Shown here: piece by piece, positions 1-15,000 of the stretch
How the letters are laid out: each line of letters begins with the position of its first letter
Position numbering within the stretch: position 1 is the first letter of the stretch
Assembly: GCA_949987705.1 (NCBI GenBank)
Contig: OX465286.1
Span: 3,449,445 to 3,513,444, forward strand
DNA length: 64,000 bases
Source: Thereva unica
Lineage: Eukaryota; Arthropoda; Insecta; Diptera; Therevidae
Reading direction: 5' to 3'
Program-made: the position numbers and the translations under genes
The notes under the pieces: model-generated
Told to the model about the DNA's origin: nothing
Seen by the model: the letters and a program-made list of their open reading frames with translations, nothing else
The model's database searches: none

Positions 1-3000
1 TTCCGTATTAAAGAACTGAACTACTAAAATAGGCCCACTTCTACTAAATTCTCATAGTTTCTTGTCTCCTAATTCCTAAAATAATGCCATATTAAATATG
101 CCGAGTGAAATACGCGCACTTCTACCATTTTTTTTTAGTTTTTTACCTTAATTCCTCTATTAAAGAACTGAAGTACTGAAAAAGGCACTCTTCTACTAAA
201 TTCTCATACTTTCTTGTCTCCTAATTCCTCAGGTAAATCCGTATTAAAGAACTGAACTACTAAAATAGGCCCACTTCTACTAAATTCTCATGGTTTCTTG
301 TCGCGTAATTCTTCAATTAATGCCATATTAAATAACCCGAGTGAAATACGCGCACTTCTACCATTTTTTTTAGTTTTTTACCTTAATTCCTTTATTAAAG
401 AACTGAAATACTGAAAAAGGCACTCTTCTACTAAATTCTCATACTTTCTTGTCTCCTAATTCCTCAGGTAATTCCGTATTAAAGAACTGAACTACTAAAA
501 GAGGCCCACTTCTACTAAATTCTCATAGTTTCTTGTCTCCTAATTCCTAAAATAATGCCATATTAAATATCCCGAGTGAAATACGCGCACTTCTACCATT
601 TTTTTAGTTTTTTACCTTAATTCCTTTATTAAAGAACTGAAATACTGAAAAAGGCACTCTTCTACTAAATTCTCATACTTTCTTGTCTCCTAATTCCTCA
701 GGTAATTCCGTATTAAAGAACTGAACTACTAAAATAGGCCCACTTCTACTAAATTCTCATAGTTTCTTGTCTCCTAATTCCTAAAATAATGCCATATTAA
801 ATATGCCGAGTGAAATACGCTCATTTCTACCATTTTTTTTTAGTTTTTTACCTTAATTCCTCTATTAAAGAACTGAAGTACTGAAAAAAGCACTCTTCTA
901 CTAAATTCTCATACTTTCTTGTCTCCTAATTCCTCAGGTAATTCCGTATTAAAGAACTGAACTACTAAAATAGGCCCACTTCTACTAAATTCTCATAGTT
1001 TCTTGTCTCCTAATTCCTAAAATAATGCCATATTAAATATGCCGAGTGAAATACGCGCATTTCTACCATTTTTTTTTAGTTTTTTACCTTAATTCCTCTA
1101 TTAAAGAACTGAAGTACTGAAAAGGGCACTCTTCTACTAAATTCTCATACTTTCTTGTCTCCTAATTCCTCAGGTAATTCCGTATTAAAGAACTGAACTA
1201 CTAAAAGAGGCCCACTTCTACTAAATTCTCATAGTTTCTTGTCTCCTAATTCCTAAAATAATGCCATATTAAATATGCCGAGTGAAATACGCGCATTTCT
1301 ACCATTTTTTTTTAGTTTTTTACCTTAATTCCTCTATTAAAGAACTGAAGTACTGAAAAAGCACTCTTCTACTAAATTCTCATACTTTCTTGTCTCCTAA
1401 TTCCTCAGGTAATTCCGTATTAAAGAACTGAACTACTAAAAGAGGCCCACTTCTACTAAATTCTCATAGTTTCTTGTCTCCTAATTCCTAAAATAATGCC
1501 ATATTAAATATCCCGAGTGAAATACGCGCACTTCTACCATTTTTTTAGTTTTTTACCTTAATTCCTTTATTAAAGAACTGAAATACTGAAAAAGGCACTC
1601 TTCTACTAAATTCTCATACTTTCTTGTCTCCTAATTCCTCAGGTAATTCCGTATTAAAGAACTGAACTACTAAAATAGGCCCACTTCTACTAAATTCTCA
1701 TAGTTTCTTGTCTCCTAATTCCTAAAATAATGCCATATTAAATATGCCGAGTGAAATACGCGCACTTCTACCATTTTTTTTTAGTTTTTTACCTTAATTC
1801 CTCTATTAAAGAACTGAAGTACTGAAAAAAGCACTCTTCTACTAAATTCTCATACTTTCTTGTCTCCTAATTCCTCAGGTAATTCCGTATTAAAGAACTG
1901 AACTACTAAAAGAGGCCCACTTCTACTAAATTCTCATAGTTTCTTGTCTCCTAATTCCTAAAATAATGCCATATTAAATAACCCGAGTGAAATACGCGCA
2001 CTTCTACCATTTTTTTTAGTTTTTTACATTAATTCCTCTATTAAAGAACTGAAGTGCTGAAAAAAGCACTCTTCTACTAAATTCTCATACTTTCTTGTCT
2101 CCTAATTCCTCAGGTAATTCCGTATTAAAGAACTGAACTACTAAAATAGGCCCACTTCTACTAAATTCTCATAGTTTCTTGTCTCCTAATTCCTAAAATA
2201 ATGCCATATTAAATATCCCGAGTGAAATACGCGCACTTCTACCATTTTTTTAGTTTTTTACCTTAATTCCTTTATTAAAAAACTGAAATACTGAAAAAGG
2301 CACTCTTCTACTAAATTCTCATACTTTCTTGTCTCCTAATTCCTCAGGTAATTCCGTATTAAAGAACTGAACTACTAAAATAGGCCCACTTCTACTAAAT
2401 TCTCATAGTTTCTTGTCTCCTAATTCCTAAAATAATGCCATATTAAATATCCCGAGTGAAATACGCGCACTTCTACCATTTTTTTAGTTTTTTACCTTAA
2501 TTCCTTTATTAAAGAACTGAAATACTGAAAAAGGCACTCTTCTACTAAATTCTCATACTTTCTTGTCTCCTAATTCCTCAGGTAATTCCGTATTAAAGAA
2601 CTGAACTACTAAAATAGGCCCACTTCTACTAAATTCTCATAGTTTCTTGTCTCCTAATTCCTAAAATAATGCCATATTAAATATCCCGAGTGAAATACGC
2701 GCACTTCTACCATTTTTTTAGTTTTTTACCTTAATTCCTTTATTAAAGAACTGAAATACTGAAAAAGGCACTCTTCTACTAAATTCTCATACTTTCTTGT
2801 CTCCTAATTCCTCAGGTAATTCCGTATTAAAGAACTGAACTACTAAAATAGGCCCACTTCTACTAAATTCTCATAGTTTCTTGTCTCCTAATTCCTAAAA
2901 TAATGCCATATTAAATATGCCGAGTGAAATACGCGCACTTCTACCATTTTTTTTTAGTTTTTTACCTTAATTCCTCTATTAAAGAACTGAAGTACTGAAA

Positions 3001-6000
3001 AAGGCACTCTTCTACTAAATTCTCATACTTTCTTGTCTCCTAATTCCTCAGGTAATTCCGTATTAAAGAACTGAACTACTAAAAGAGGCCCACTTCTACT
3101 AAATTCTCATAGTTTCTTGTCTCCTAATTCCTAAAATAATGCCATATTAAATATCCCGAGTGAAATACGCGCACTTCTACCATTTTTTTAGTTTTTTACC
3201 TTAATTCCTTTATTAAAGAACTGAAATACTGAAAAAGGCACTCTTCTACTAAATTCTCATACTTTCTTGTCTCCTAATTCCTCAGGTAATTCCGTATTAA
3301 AGAACTGAACTACTAAAATAGGCCCACTTCTACTAAATTCTCATAGTTTCTTGTCTCCTAATTCCTAAAATAATGCCATATTAAATATGCCGAGTGAAAT
3401 ACGCGCACTTCTACCATTTTTTTTTAGTTTTTTACCTTAATTCCTCTATTAAAGAACTGAAGTACTGAAAAAAGCACTCTTCTACTAAATTCTCATACTT
3501 TCTTGTCTCCTAATTCCTCAGGTAATTCCGTATTAAAGAACTGAACTACTAAAAGAGGCCCACTTCTACTAAATTCTCATAGTTTCTTGTCTCCTAATTC
3601 CTAAAATAATGCCATATTAAATAACCCGAGTGAAATACGCGCACTTCTACCATTTTTTTTAGTTTTTTACATTAATTCCTCTATTAAAGAACTGAAGTGC
3701 TGAAAAAGGCACTCTTCTACTAAATTCTCATACTTTCTTGTCTCCTAATTCCTCAGGTAATTCCGTATTAAAGAACTGAACTACTAAAATAGGCCCACTT
3801 CTACTAAATTCTCATAGTTTCTTGTCTCCTAATTCCTAAAATAATGCCATATTAAATATGCCGAGTGAAATACGCGCACTTCTACCATTTTTTTTTAGTT
3901 TTTTACCTTAATTCCTCTATTAAAGAACTGAAGTACTGAAAAAGGCACTCTTCTACTAAATTCTCATACTTTCTTGTCTCCTAATTCCTCAGGTAATTCC
4001 GTATTAAAGAACTGAACTACTAAAAGAGGCCCACTTCTACTAAATTCTCATAGTTTCTTGTCTCCTAATTCCTAAAATAATGCCATATTAAATATCCCGA
4101 GTGAAATACGCGCACTTCTGCCATTTTTTTAGTTTTTTACCTTAATTCCTTTATTAAAGAACTGAAATACTGAAAAAGGCACTCTTCTACTAAATTCTCA
4201 TACTTTCTTGTCTCCTAATTCCTCAGGTAATTCCGTATTAAAGAACTGAACTACTAAAAGAGGCCCACTTCTACTAAATTCTCATAGTTTCTTGTCTCCT
4301 AATTCCTAAAATAATGCCATATTAAATATCCCGAATGAAATACGCGCACTTCTACCATTTTTTTAGTTTTTTACCTTAATTCCTTTATTAAAGAACTGAA
4401 ATACTGAAAAAGGCACTCTTCTACTAAATTCTCATACTTTCTTGTCTCCTAATTCCTCAAGTAATTCCGTATTAAAGAACTGAATAACTAAAACAGGCCC
4501 ACTTCTACTAAATTCTCATAGTTTCTTGTCTCCTAATTCTTAAAATAATGCCATATTAAATAACCCGAGTGAAATACGCGCACTTCTACCATTTTTTTAG
4601 TTTTTTACCTTAATTCCTCTATTAAAGAACTGAAGTGCTGAAAAAAGCACTCTTCTACTAAATTCTCATACTTTCTTGTCTCCTAATTCCTCAGGTAATT
4701 CCGTATTAAAGAACTGAACTACTAAAATAGGCCCACTTCTACTAAATTCTCATAGTTTCTTGTCTCCTAATTCCTCAGGTAATTCCGTATTAAAGAACTG
4801 AACTACTAAAATAGGCCCACTTCTACTAAATTCTCATAGTTTCTTGTCTCCTAATTCCTAAAATAATGCCATATTAAATATGCCGAGTGAAATACGCGCA
4901 CTTCTACCATTTTTTTTTAGTTTTTTACCTTAATTCCTCTATTAAAGAACTGAAGTACTGAAAAAGGCACTCTTCTACTAAATTCTCATACTTTCTTGTC
5001 TCCTAATTCCTCAGGTAATTCCGTATTAAAGAACTGAACTACTAAAAGAGGCCCACTTCTACTAAATTCTCATAGTTTCTTGTCTCCTAATTCCTAAAAT
5101 AATGCCATATTAAATATCCCGAGTGAAATACGCGCACTTCTACCATTTTTTTAGTTTTTTACCTTAATTCCTTTATTAAAGAACTGAAATACTGAAAAAG
5201 GCACTCTTCTACTAAATTCTCATACTTTCTTGTCTCCTAATTCCTCAAGTAATTCCGTATTAAAGAACTGAATAACTAAAACAGGCCCACTTCTACTAAA
5301 TTCTCATAGTTTCTTGTCTCCTAATTCCTAAAATAATGATATATTAAATATCCCGAGTGAAATACGTGCACTTCTACCATTTTTTTTAGTTTTTTACCTT
5401 AATTCCTCTATTAAAGAACTGAAGTACTGAAAAAAGCACTTTTCTACTAAATTCTCATACTTTCTTGTCTCCTAATTCCTCAGGTAATTCCGTATTAAAG
5501 AACTGAACTACTAAAATAGGCCCACTTCTACTAAATTCTCATAGTTTCTTGTCTCCTAATTCCTAAAATAATGCCATATTAAATATCCCGAGTGAAATAC
5601 GCGCACTTCTACCATTTTTTTAGTTTTTTACCTTAATTCCTTTATTAAAGAACTGAAATACTGAAAAAGGCACTCTTCTACTAAATTCTCATACTTTCTT
5701 GTCTCCTAATTCCTCAGGTAATTCCGTATTAAAGAACTGAACTACTAAAAGAGGCCCACTTCTACTAAATTCTCATAGTTTCTTGTCTCCTAATTCCTAA
5801 AATAATGATATATTAAATATCCCGAGTGAAATACGTGCACTTCTACCATTTTTTTTGTTTTTTACCTTAATTCCTCTATTAAAGAACTGAAGTACTGAAA
5901 AAAGCACTTTTCTACTAAATTCTCATACTTTCTTGTCTCCTAATTCCTCAGGTAATTCCGTATTAAAGAACTGAACTACTAAAATAGGCCCACTTCTACT

Positions 6001-9000
6001 AAATTCTCATAGTTTCTTGTCTCCTAATTCTTAAAATAATGCCATATTAAATATCCCGAGTGAAATACGCGCACTTCTACCATTTTTTTTTAGTTTTTTA
6101 CCTTAATTCCTCTATTAAAGAACTGAAGTACTGAAAAAGGCACTCTTCTACTAAATTCTCATACTTTCTTGTCTCCTAATTCCTCAGGTAATTCCGTATT
6201 AAAGAACTGAACTACTAAAATAGGCCCACTTCTACTAAATTCTCATAGTTTCTTGTCTCCTAATTCCTAAAATAATGCCATATTAAATATCCCGAGTGAA
6301 ATACGCGCACTTCTACCATTTTTTTTAGTTTTTTACCTTAATTCCTCTATTAAAGAACTGAAGTACTGAAAAAAGCACTCTTCTACTAAATTCTCATACT
6401 TTCTTGTCTCCTAATTCCTCAGGTAATTCCGTATTAGAGAACTGAACTACTAAAATAGGCCCACTTCTACTAAATTCTCATAGTTTCTTGTCTCCTAATT
6501 CCTAAAATAATGATATATTAAATATCCCGAGTGAAATACGCGAAATTCTACCTTTTTTTTTAGTTTTTTACCTTAATTCCTTAAAGAACTGAAATACTGA
6601 AAAACGCACTCTTCTACTAAATTCTCATACTTTCTTTTCTCCTAATTCCTCAGGTAATTCCGTATTAAAGAACTGAACTACTAAAATAGGCCCACTTCTA
6701 CTAAATTCTCATAGTTTCTTGTCTCCTAATTCCTAAAATAATGATATATTAAATATCTCGAGTGAAATACGCGAAATTCTACCTTTTTTTTAGTTTTTTA
6801 CCTAAATTCCTTAAAGAACTGAAATACTGAAAAACGCACTCTTAATTCCTCAGGTAATTCCGTATTAAAGAACTGAACTACTAAAATAGGCCCACTTCTA
6901 CCAAATTCTCATAGGTTCTTGTCTCCTAATTCCTAAAATAATGATATATTAAATATCCCGAGTGAAATACGCGAAATTCTACCTTTTTTTTTAGTTTTTT
7001 ACCTTAATTCCTTAAAGAACTGAAATACTGAAAAACGCACTCTTCTACTAAATTCTCATACTTTCTTGTCTCCTAATTCCTCAGGTAATTCCGTATTAAA
7101 GAACTGAACTACTAAAAGAGGCCCACTTCTACTAAATTCTCATACTTTCTTGTCTCCTAATTCCTCAAGTAATTCCGTATTAAAGAACTGAATAACTAAA
7201 ACAGGCCCACTTCTACTAAATTCTCATAGTTTCTTGTCTCCTAATTCCTAAAATAATGATATATTAAATATCCCGAGTGAAATACGTGCACTTTTACCAT
7301 TTTTTTAGTTTTTTACCTTAATTCCTTTATTAAAGAACTGAAATACTGAAAAAGGCACTCTTCTACTAAATTCTCATACTTTCTTGTCTCCTAATTCCTC
7401 AAGTAATTCCGTATTAAAGAACTGAATAACTAAAACAGGCCCACTTCTACTAAATTCTCATAGTTTCTTGTCTCCTAATTCTTAAAATAATGCCATATTA
7501 AATAACCCGAGTGAAATACGCGCACTTCTACCATTTTTTTTAGTTTTTTACCTTAATTCCTCTATTAAAGAACTGAAGTGCTGAAAAAAGCACTCTTCTA
7601 CTAAATTCTCATACTTTCTTGTCTCCTAATTCCTCAGGTAATTCCGTATTAAAGAACTGAACTACTAAAATAGGCCCACTTCTACTAAATTCTCATAGTT
7701 TCTTGTCTCCTAATTCCTCAGGTAATTCCGTATTAAAGAACTGAACTACTAAAATAGGCCCACTTCTACTAAATTCTCATAGTTTCTTGTCTCCTAATTC
7801 CTAAAATAATGCCATATTAAATATGCCGAGTGAAATACGCGCACTTCTACCATTTTTTTTTAGTTTTTTACCTTAATTCCTCTATTAAAGAACTGAAGTG
7901 CTGAAAAAGGCACTCTTCTACTAAATTCTCATACTTTCTTGTCTCCTAATTCCTCAGGTAATTCCGTATTAAAGAACTGAACTACTAAAAGAGGCCCACT
8001 TCTACTAAATTCTCATAGTTTCTTGTCTCCTAATTCCTAAAATAATGCCATATTAAATATCCCGAGTGAAATACGCGCACTTCTACCATTTTTTTAGTTT
8101 TTTACCTTAATTCCTTTATTAAAGAACTGAAATACTGAAAAAGGCACTCTTCTACTAAATTCTCATACTTTCTTGTCTCCTAATTCCTCAAGTAATTCCG
8201 TATTAAAGAACTGAATAACTAAAACAGGCCCACTTCTACTAAATTCTCATAGTTTCTTGTCTCCTAATTCCTAAAATAATGATATATTAAATATCCCGAG
8301 TGAAATACGTGCACTTCTACCATTTTTTTTAGTTTTTTACCTTAATTCCTCTATTAAAGAACTGAAGTACTGAAAAAAGCACTTTTCTACTAAATTCTCA
8401 TACTTTCTTGTCTCCTAATTCCTCAGGTAATTCCGTATTAAAGAACTGAACTACTAAAATAGGCCCACTTCTACTAAATTCTCATAGTTTCTTGTCTCCT
8501 AATTCCTAAAATAATGCCATATTAAATATCCCGAGTGAAATACGCGCACTTCTACCATTTTTTTAGTTTTTTACTTTAATTCCTTTATTAAAGAACTGAA
8601 ATACTGAAAAAGGCACTCTTCTACTAAATTCTCATACTTTCTTGTCTCCTAATTCCTCAGGTAATTCCGTATTAAAGAACTGAACTACTAAAAGAGGCCC
8701 ACTTCTACTAAATTCTCATAGTTTCTTGTCTCCTAATTCCTAAAATAATGATATATTAAATATCCCGAGTGAAATACGTGCACTTCTACCATTTTTTTTA
8801 GTTTTTTACCTTAATTCCTCTATTAAAGAACTGAAGTACTGAAAAAAGCACTTTTCTACTAAATTCTCATACTTTCTTGTCTCCTAATTCCTCAGGTAAT
8901 TCCGTATTAAAGAACTGAACTACTAAAATAGGCCCACTTCTACTAAATTCTCATAGTTTCTTGTCTCCTAATTCCTAAAATAATGCCATATTAAATATCC

Positions 9001-12000
9001 CGAGTGAAATACGCGCACTTCTACCATTTTTTTTTAGTTTTTTACCTTAATTCCTCTATTAAAGAACTGAAGTACTGAAAAAGGCACTCTTCTACTAAAT
9101 TCTCATACTTTCTTGTCTCCTAATTCCTCAGGTAATTCCGTATTAAAGAACTGAACTACTAAAATAGGCCCACTTCTACTAAATTCTCATAGTTTCTTGT
9201 CTCCTAATTCCTAAAATAATGCCATATTAAATATCCCGAGTGAAATACGCGCACTTCTACCATTTTTTTTAGTTTTTTACCTTAATTCCTCTATTAAAGA
9301 ACTGAAGTACTGAAAAAAGCACTCTTCTACTAAATTCTCATACTTTCTTGTCTCCTAATTCCTCAGGTAATTCCGTATTAGAGAACTGAACTACTAAAAT
9401 AGGCCCACTTCTACTAAATTCTCATAGTTTCTTGTCTCCTAATTCCTAAAATAATGATATATTAAATATCCCGAGTGAAATACGCGAAATTCTACCTTTT
9501 TTTTTAGTTTTTTACCTTAATTCCTTAAAGAACTGAAATACTGAAAAACGCACTCTTCTACTAAATTCTCATACTTTCTTTTCTCCTAATTCCTCAGGTA
9601 ATTCCGTATTAAAGAACTGAACTACTAAAATAGGCCCACTTCTACTAAATTCTCATAGTTTCTTGTCTCCTAATTCCTAAAATAATGATATATTAAATAT
9701 CCCGAGTGAAATACGCGAAATTCTACCTTTTTTTTAGTTTTTTACCTAAATTCCTTAAAGAACTGAAATACTGAAAAACGCACTCTTAATTCCTCAGGTA
9801 ATTCCGTATTAAAGAACTGAACTACTAAAATAGGCCCACTTCTACCAAATTCTCATAGGTTCTTGTCTCCTAATTCCTAAAATAATGATATATTAAATAT
9901 CCCGAGTGAAATACGCGAAATTCTACCTTTTTTTTTAGTTTTTTACCTTAATTCCTTAAAGAACTGAAATACTGAAAAACGCACTCTTCTACTAAATTCT
10001 CATACTTTCTTGTCTCCTAATTCCTCAGGTAATTCCGTATTAAAGAACTGAACTACTAAAAGAGGCCCACTTCTACTAAATTCTCATACTTTCTTGTCCT
10101 AATTCCTCAAGTAATTCCGTATTAACGAACTGAATAACTAAAACAGGCCCACTTCTACTAAATTCTCATAGTTTCTTGTCTCCTTATTCCTAAAATAATG
10201 ATATATTAAATATCCCGAGTGAAATACGTGCACTTCTACCATTTTTTTTAGTTTTTTACCTTAATTCCTCTATTAAAGAACTGAAGTACTGAAAAAAGCA
10301 CTTTTCTACTAAATTCTCATACTTTCTTGTCTTCTAATTCCTCAGGTAATTCCGTATTAAAGAACTGAACTACTAAAATAGGCCCACTTCTACTAAATTC
10401 TCATAGTTTCTTGTCTCCTAATTCCTAAAATAATGCCATATTAAATATCCCGAGTGAAATACGCGCACTTCTACCATTTTTTTAGTTTTTTACCTTAATT
10501 CCTTTATTAAAGAACTGAAATACTGAAAAAGGCACTCTTCTACTAAATTCTCATACTTTCTTGTCTCCTAAGTCCTCAGGTAATTCCGTATTAAAGAACT
10601 GAACTACTAAAAGAGGCCCACTTCTACTAAATTCTCATAGTTTCTTGTCTCCTAATTCCTAAAATAATGCCATATTAAATATCCCGAGTGAAATACGCGC
10701 ACTTCTACCATTTTTTTTTAGTTTTTTACCTTAATTCCTCTATTAAAGAACTGAAGTACTGAAAAAGGCACTCTTCTACTAAATTCTCATACTTTCTTGT
10801 CTCCTAATTCCTCAGGTAATTCCGTATTAAAGAACTGAACTACTAAAATAGGCCCACTTCTACTAAATTCTCATAGTTTCTTGTCTCCTAATTCCTAAAA
10901 TAATGCCATATTAAATATCCCGAGTGAAATACGCGCACTTCTACCATTTTTTTTAGTTTTTTACCTTAATTCCTCTATTAAAGAACTGAAGTACTGAAAA
11001 AAGCACTCTTCTACTAAATTCTCATACTTTCTTGTCTCCTAATTCCTCAGGTAATTCCGTATTAGAGAACTGAACTACTAAAATAGGCCCACTTCTACTA
11101 AATTCTCATAGTTTCTTGTCTCCTAATTCCTAAAATAATGATATATTAAATATCCCGAGTGAAATACGCGAAATTCTACCTTTTTTTTTAGTTTTTTACC
11201 TTAATTCCTTAAAGAACTGAAATACTGAAAAACGCACTCTTCTACTAAATTCTCATACTTTCTTTTCTCCTAATTCCTCAGGTAATTCCGTATTAAAGAA
11301 CTGAACTACTAAAATAGGCCCACTTCTACTAAATTCTCATAGTTTCTTGTCTCCTAATTCCTAAAATAATGATATATTAAATATCCCGAGTGAAATACGC
11401 GAAATTCTACCTTTTTTTTAGTTTTTTACCTAAATTCCTTAAAGAACTGAAATACTGAAAAACGCACTCTTAATTCCTCAGGTAATTCCGTATTAAAGAA
11501 CTGAACTACTAAAATAGGCCCACTTCTACCAAATTCTCATAGGTTCTTGTCTCCTAATTCCTAAAATAATGATATATTAAATATCCCGAGTGAAATACGC
11601 GAAATTCTACCTTTTTTTTTAGTTTTTTACCTTAATTCCTTAAAGAACTGAAATACTGAAAAACGCATTCTTCTACTAAATTCTCATAGTTTCTTGTCTC
11701 CTAATTCCTCAGGTAATTCCGTATTAAAGAACTGAACTACTAAAATAGGCCCACTTCTACTAAATTCTCATAGTTTCTTGTCTCCTAATTCCTAAAATAA
11801 TGCCATATTAAATATGCCGAGTGAAATACGCGCACTTCTACCATTTTTTTTTAGTTTTTTACCTTAATTCCTCTATTAAAGAACTGAAGTACTGAAAAAA
11901 GCACTCTTCTACTAAATTCTCATACTTTCTTGTCTCCTAATTCCTCAGGTAATTCCGTATTAAAGAACTGAACTACTAAAAGAGGCCCACTTCTACTAAA

Positions 12001-15000
12001 TTCTCATAGTTTCTTGTCTCCTAATTCCTAAAATAATGCCATATTAAATAACCCGAGTGAAATACGCGCACTTCTACCATTTTTTTTAGTTTTTTACATT
12101 AATTCCTCTATTAAAGAACTGAAGTGCTGAAAAAGGCACTCTTCTACTAAATTCTCATACTTTCTTGTCTCCTAATTCCTCAGGTAATTCCGTATTAAAG
12201 AACTGAACTACTAAAATAGGCCCACTTCTACTAAATTCTCATAGTTTCTTGTCTCCTAATTCCTAAAATAATGCCATATTAAATATGCCGAGTGAAATAC
12301 GCGCACTTCTACCATTTTTTTTTAGTTTTTTACCTTAATTCCTCTATTAAAGAACTGAAGTACTGAAAAAGGCACTCTTCTACTAAATTCTCATACTTTC
12401 TTGTCTCCTAATTCCTCAGGTAATTCCGTATTAAAGAACTGAACTACTAAAAGAGGCCCACTTCTACTAAATTCTCATAGTTTCTTGTCTCCTAATTCCT
12501 AAAATAATGCCATATTAAATATCCCGAGTGAAATACGCGCACTTCTGCCATTTTTTTAGTTTTTTACCTTAATTCCTTTATTAAAGAACTGAAATACTGA
12601 AAAAGGCACTCTTCTACTAAATTCTCATACTTTCTTGTCTCCTAATTCCTCAGGTAATTCCGTATTAAAGAACTGAACTACTAAAAGAGGCCCACTTCTA
12701 CTAAATTCTCATAGTTTCTTGTCTCCTAATTCCTAAAATAATGCCATATTAAATATCCCGAATGAAATACGCGCACTTCTACCATTTTTTTAGTTTTTTA
12801 CCTTAATTCCTTTATTAAAGAACTGAAATACTGAAAAAGGCACTCTTCTACTAAATTCTCATACTTTCTTGTCTCCTAATTCCTCAAGTAATTCCGTATT
12901 AAAGAACTGAATAACTAAAACAGGCCCACTTCTACTAAATTCTCATAGTTTCTTGTCTCCTAATTCTTAAAATAATGCCATATTAAATAACCCGAGTGAA
13001 ATACGCGCACTTCTACCATTTTTTTAGTTTTTTACCTTAATTCCTCTATTAAAGAACTGAAGTGCTGAAAAAAGCACTCTTCTACTAAATTCTCATACTT
13101 TCTTGTCTCCTAATTCCTCAGGTAATTCCGTATTAAAGAACTGAACTACTAAAATAGGCCCACTTCTACTAAATTCTCATAGTTTCTTGTCTCCTAATTC
13201 CTCAGGTAATTCCGTATTAAAGAACTGAACTACTAAAATAGGCCCACTTCTACTAAATTCTCATAGTTTCTTGTCTCCTAATTCCTAAAATAATGCCATA
13301 TTAAATATGCCGAGTGAAATACGCGCACTTCTACCTTTTTTTTTAGTTTTTTACCTTAATTCCTCTATTAAAGAACTGAAGTACTGAAAAAGGCACTCTT
13401 CTACTAAATTCTCATACTTTCTTGTCTCCTAATTCCTCAGGTAATTCCGTATTAAAGAACTGAATTACTAAAAGAGGCCCACTTCTACTAAATTCTCATA
13501 GTTTCTTGTCTCCTAATTCCTAAAATAATGCCATATTAAATATCCCGAGTGAAATACGCGCACTTCTACCATTTTTTTAGTTTTTTACCTTAATTCCTTT
13601 ATTAAAGAACTGAAATACTGAAAAAGGCACTCTTCTACTAAATTCTCATACTTTCTTGTCTCCTAATTCCTCAAGTAATTCCGTATTAAAGAACTGAATA
13701 ACTAAAACAGGCCCACTTCTACTAAATTCTCATAGTTTCTTGTCTCCTAATTCCTAAAATAATGATATATTAAATATCCCGAGTGAAATACGTGCACTTC
13801 TACCATTTTTTTTAGTTTTTTACCTTAATTCCTCTATTAAAGAACTGAAGTACTGAAAAAAGCACTTTTCTACTAAATTCTCATACTTTCTTGTCTCCTA
13901 ATTCCTCAGGTAATTCCGTATTAAAGAACTGAACTACTAAAATAGGCCCACTTCTACTAAATTCTCATAGTTTCTTGTCTCCTAATTCCTAAAATAATGC
14001 CATATTAAATATCCCGAGTGAAATACGCGCACTTCTACCATTTTTTTAGTTTTTTACCTTAATTCCTTTATTAAAGAACTGAAATACTGAAAAAGGCACT
14101 CTTCTACTAAATTCTCATACTTTCTTGTCTCCTAATTCCTCAGGTAATTCCGTATTAAAGAACTGAACTACTAAAAGAGGCCCACTTCTACTAAATTCTC
14201 ATAGTTTCTTGTCTCCTAATTCCTAAAATAATGATATATTAAATATCCCGAGTGAAATACGTGCACTTCTACCATTTTTTTTAGTTTTTTACCTTAATTC
14301 CTCTATTAAAGAACTGAAGTACTGAAAAAAGCACTTTTCTACTAAATTCTCATACTTTCTTGTCTCCTAATTCCTCAGGTAATTCCGTATTAAAGAACTG
14401 AACTACTAAAATAGGCCCACTTCTACTAAATTCTCATAGTTTCTTGTCTCCTAATTCTTAAAATAATGCCATATTAAATATCCCGAGTGAAATACGCGCA
14501 CTTCTACCATTTTTTTTTAGTTTTTTACCTTAATTCCTCTATTAAAGAACTGAAGTACTGAAAAAGGCACTCTTCTACTAAATTCTCATACTTTCTTGTC
14601 TCCTAATTCCTCAGGTAATTCCGTATTAAAGAACTGAACTACTAAAATAGGCCCACTTCTACTAAATTCTCATAGTTTCTTGTCTCCTAATTCCTAAAAT
14701 AATGCCATATTAAATATCCCGAGTGAAATACGCGCACTTCTACCATTTTTTTTAGTTTTTTACCTTAATTCCTCTATTAAAGAACTGAAGTACTGAAAAA
14801 CGCACTCTTCTACTAAATTCTCATACTTTCTTGTCTCCTAATTCCTCAGGTAATTCCGTATTAGAGAACTGAACTACTAAAATAGGCCCACTTCTACTAA
14901 ATTCTCATAGTTTCTTGTCTCCTAATTCCTAAAATAATGATATATTAAATATCCCGAGTGAAATACGCGAAATTCTACCTTTTTTTTAGTTTTTTACCTT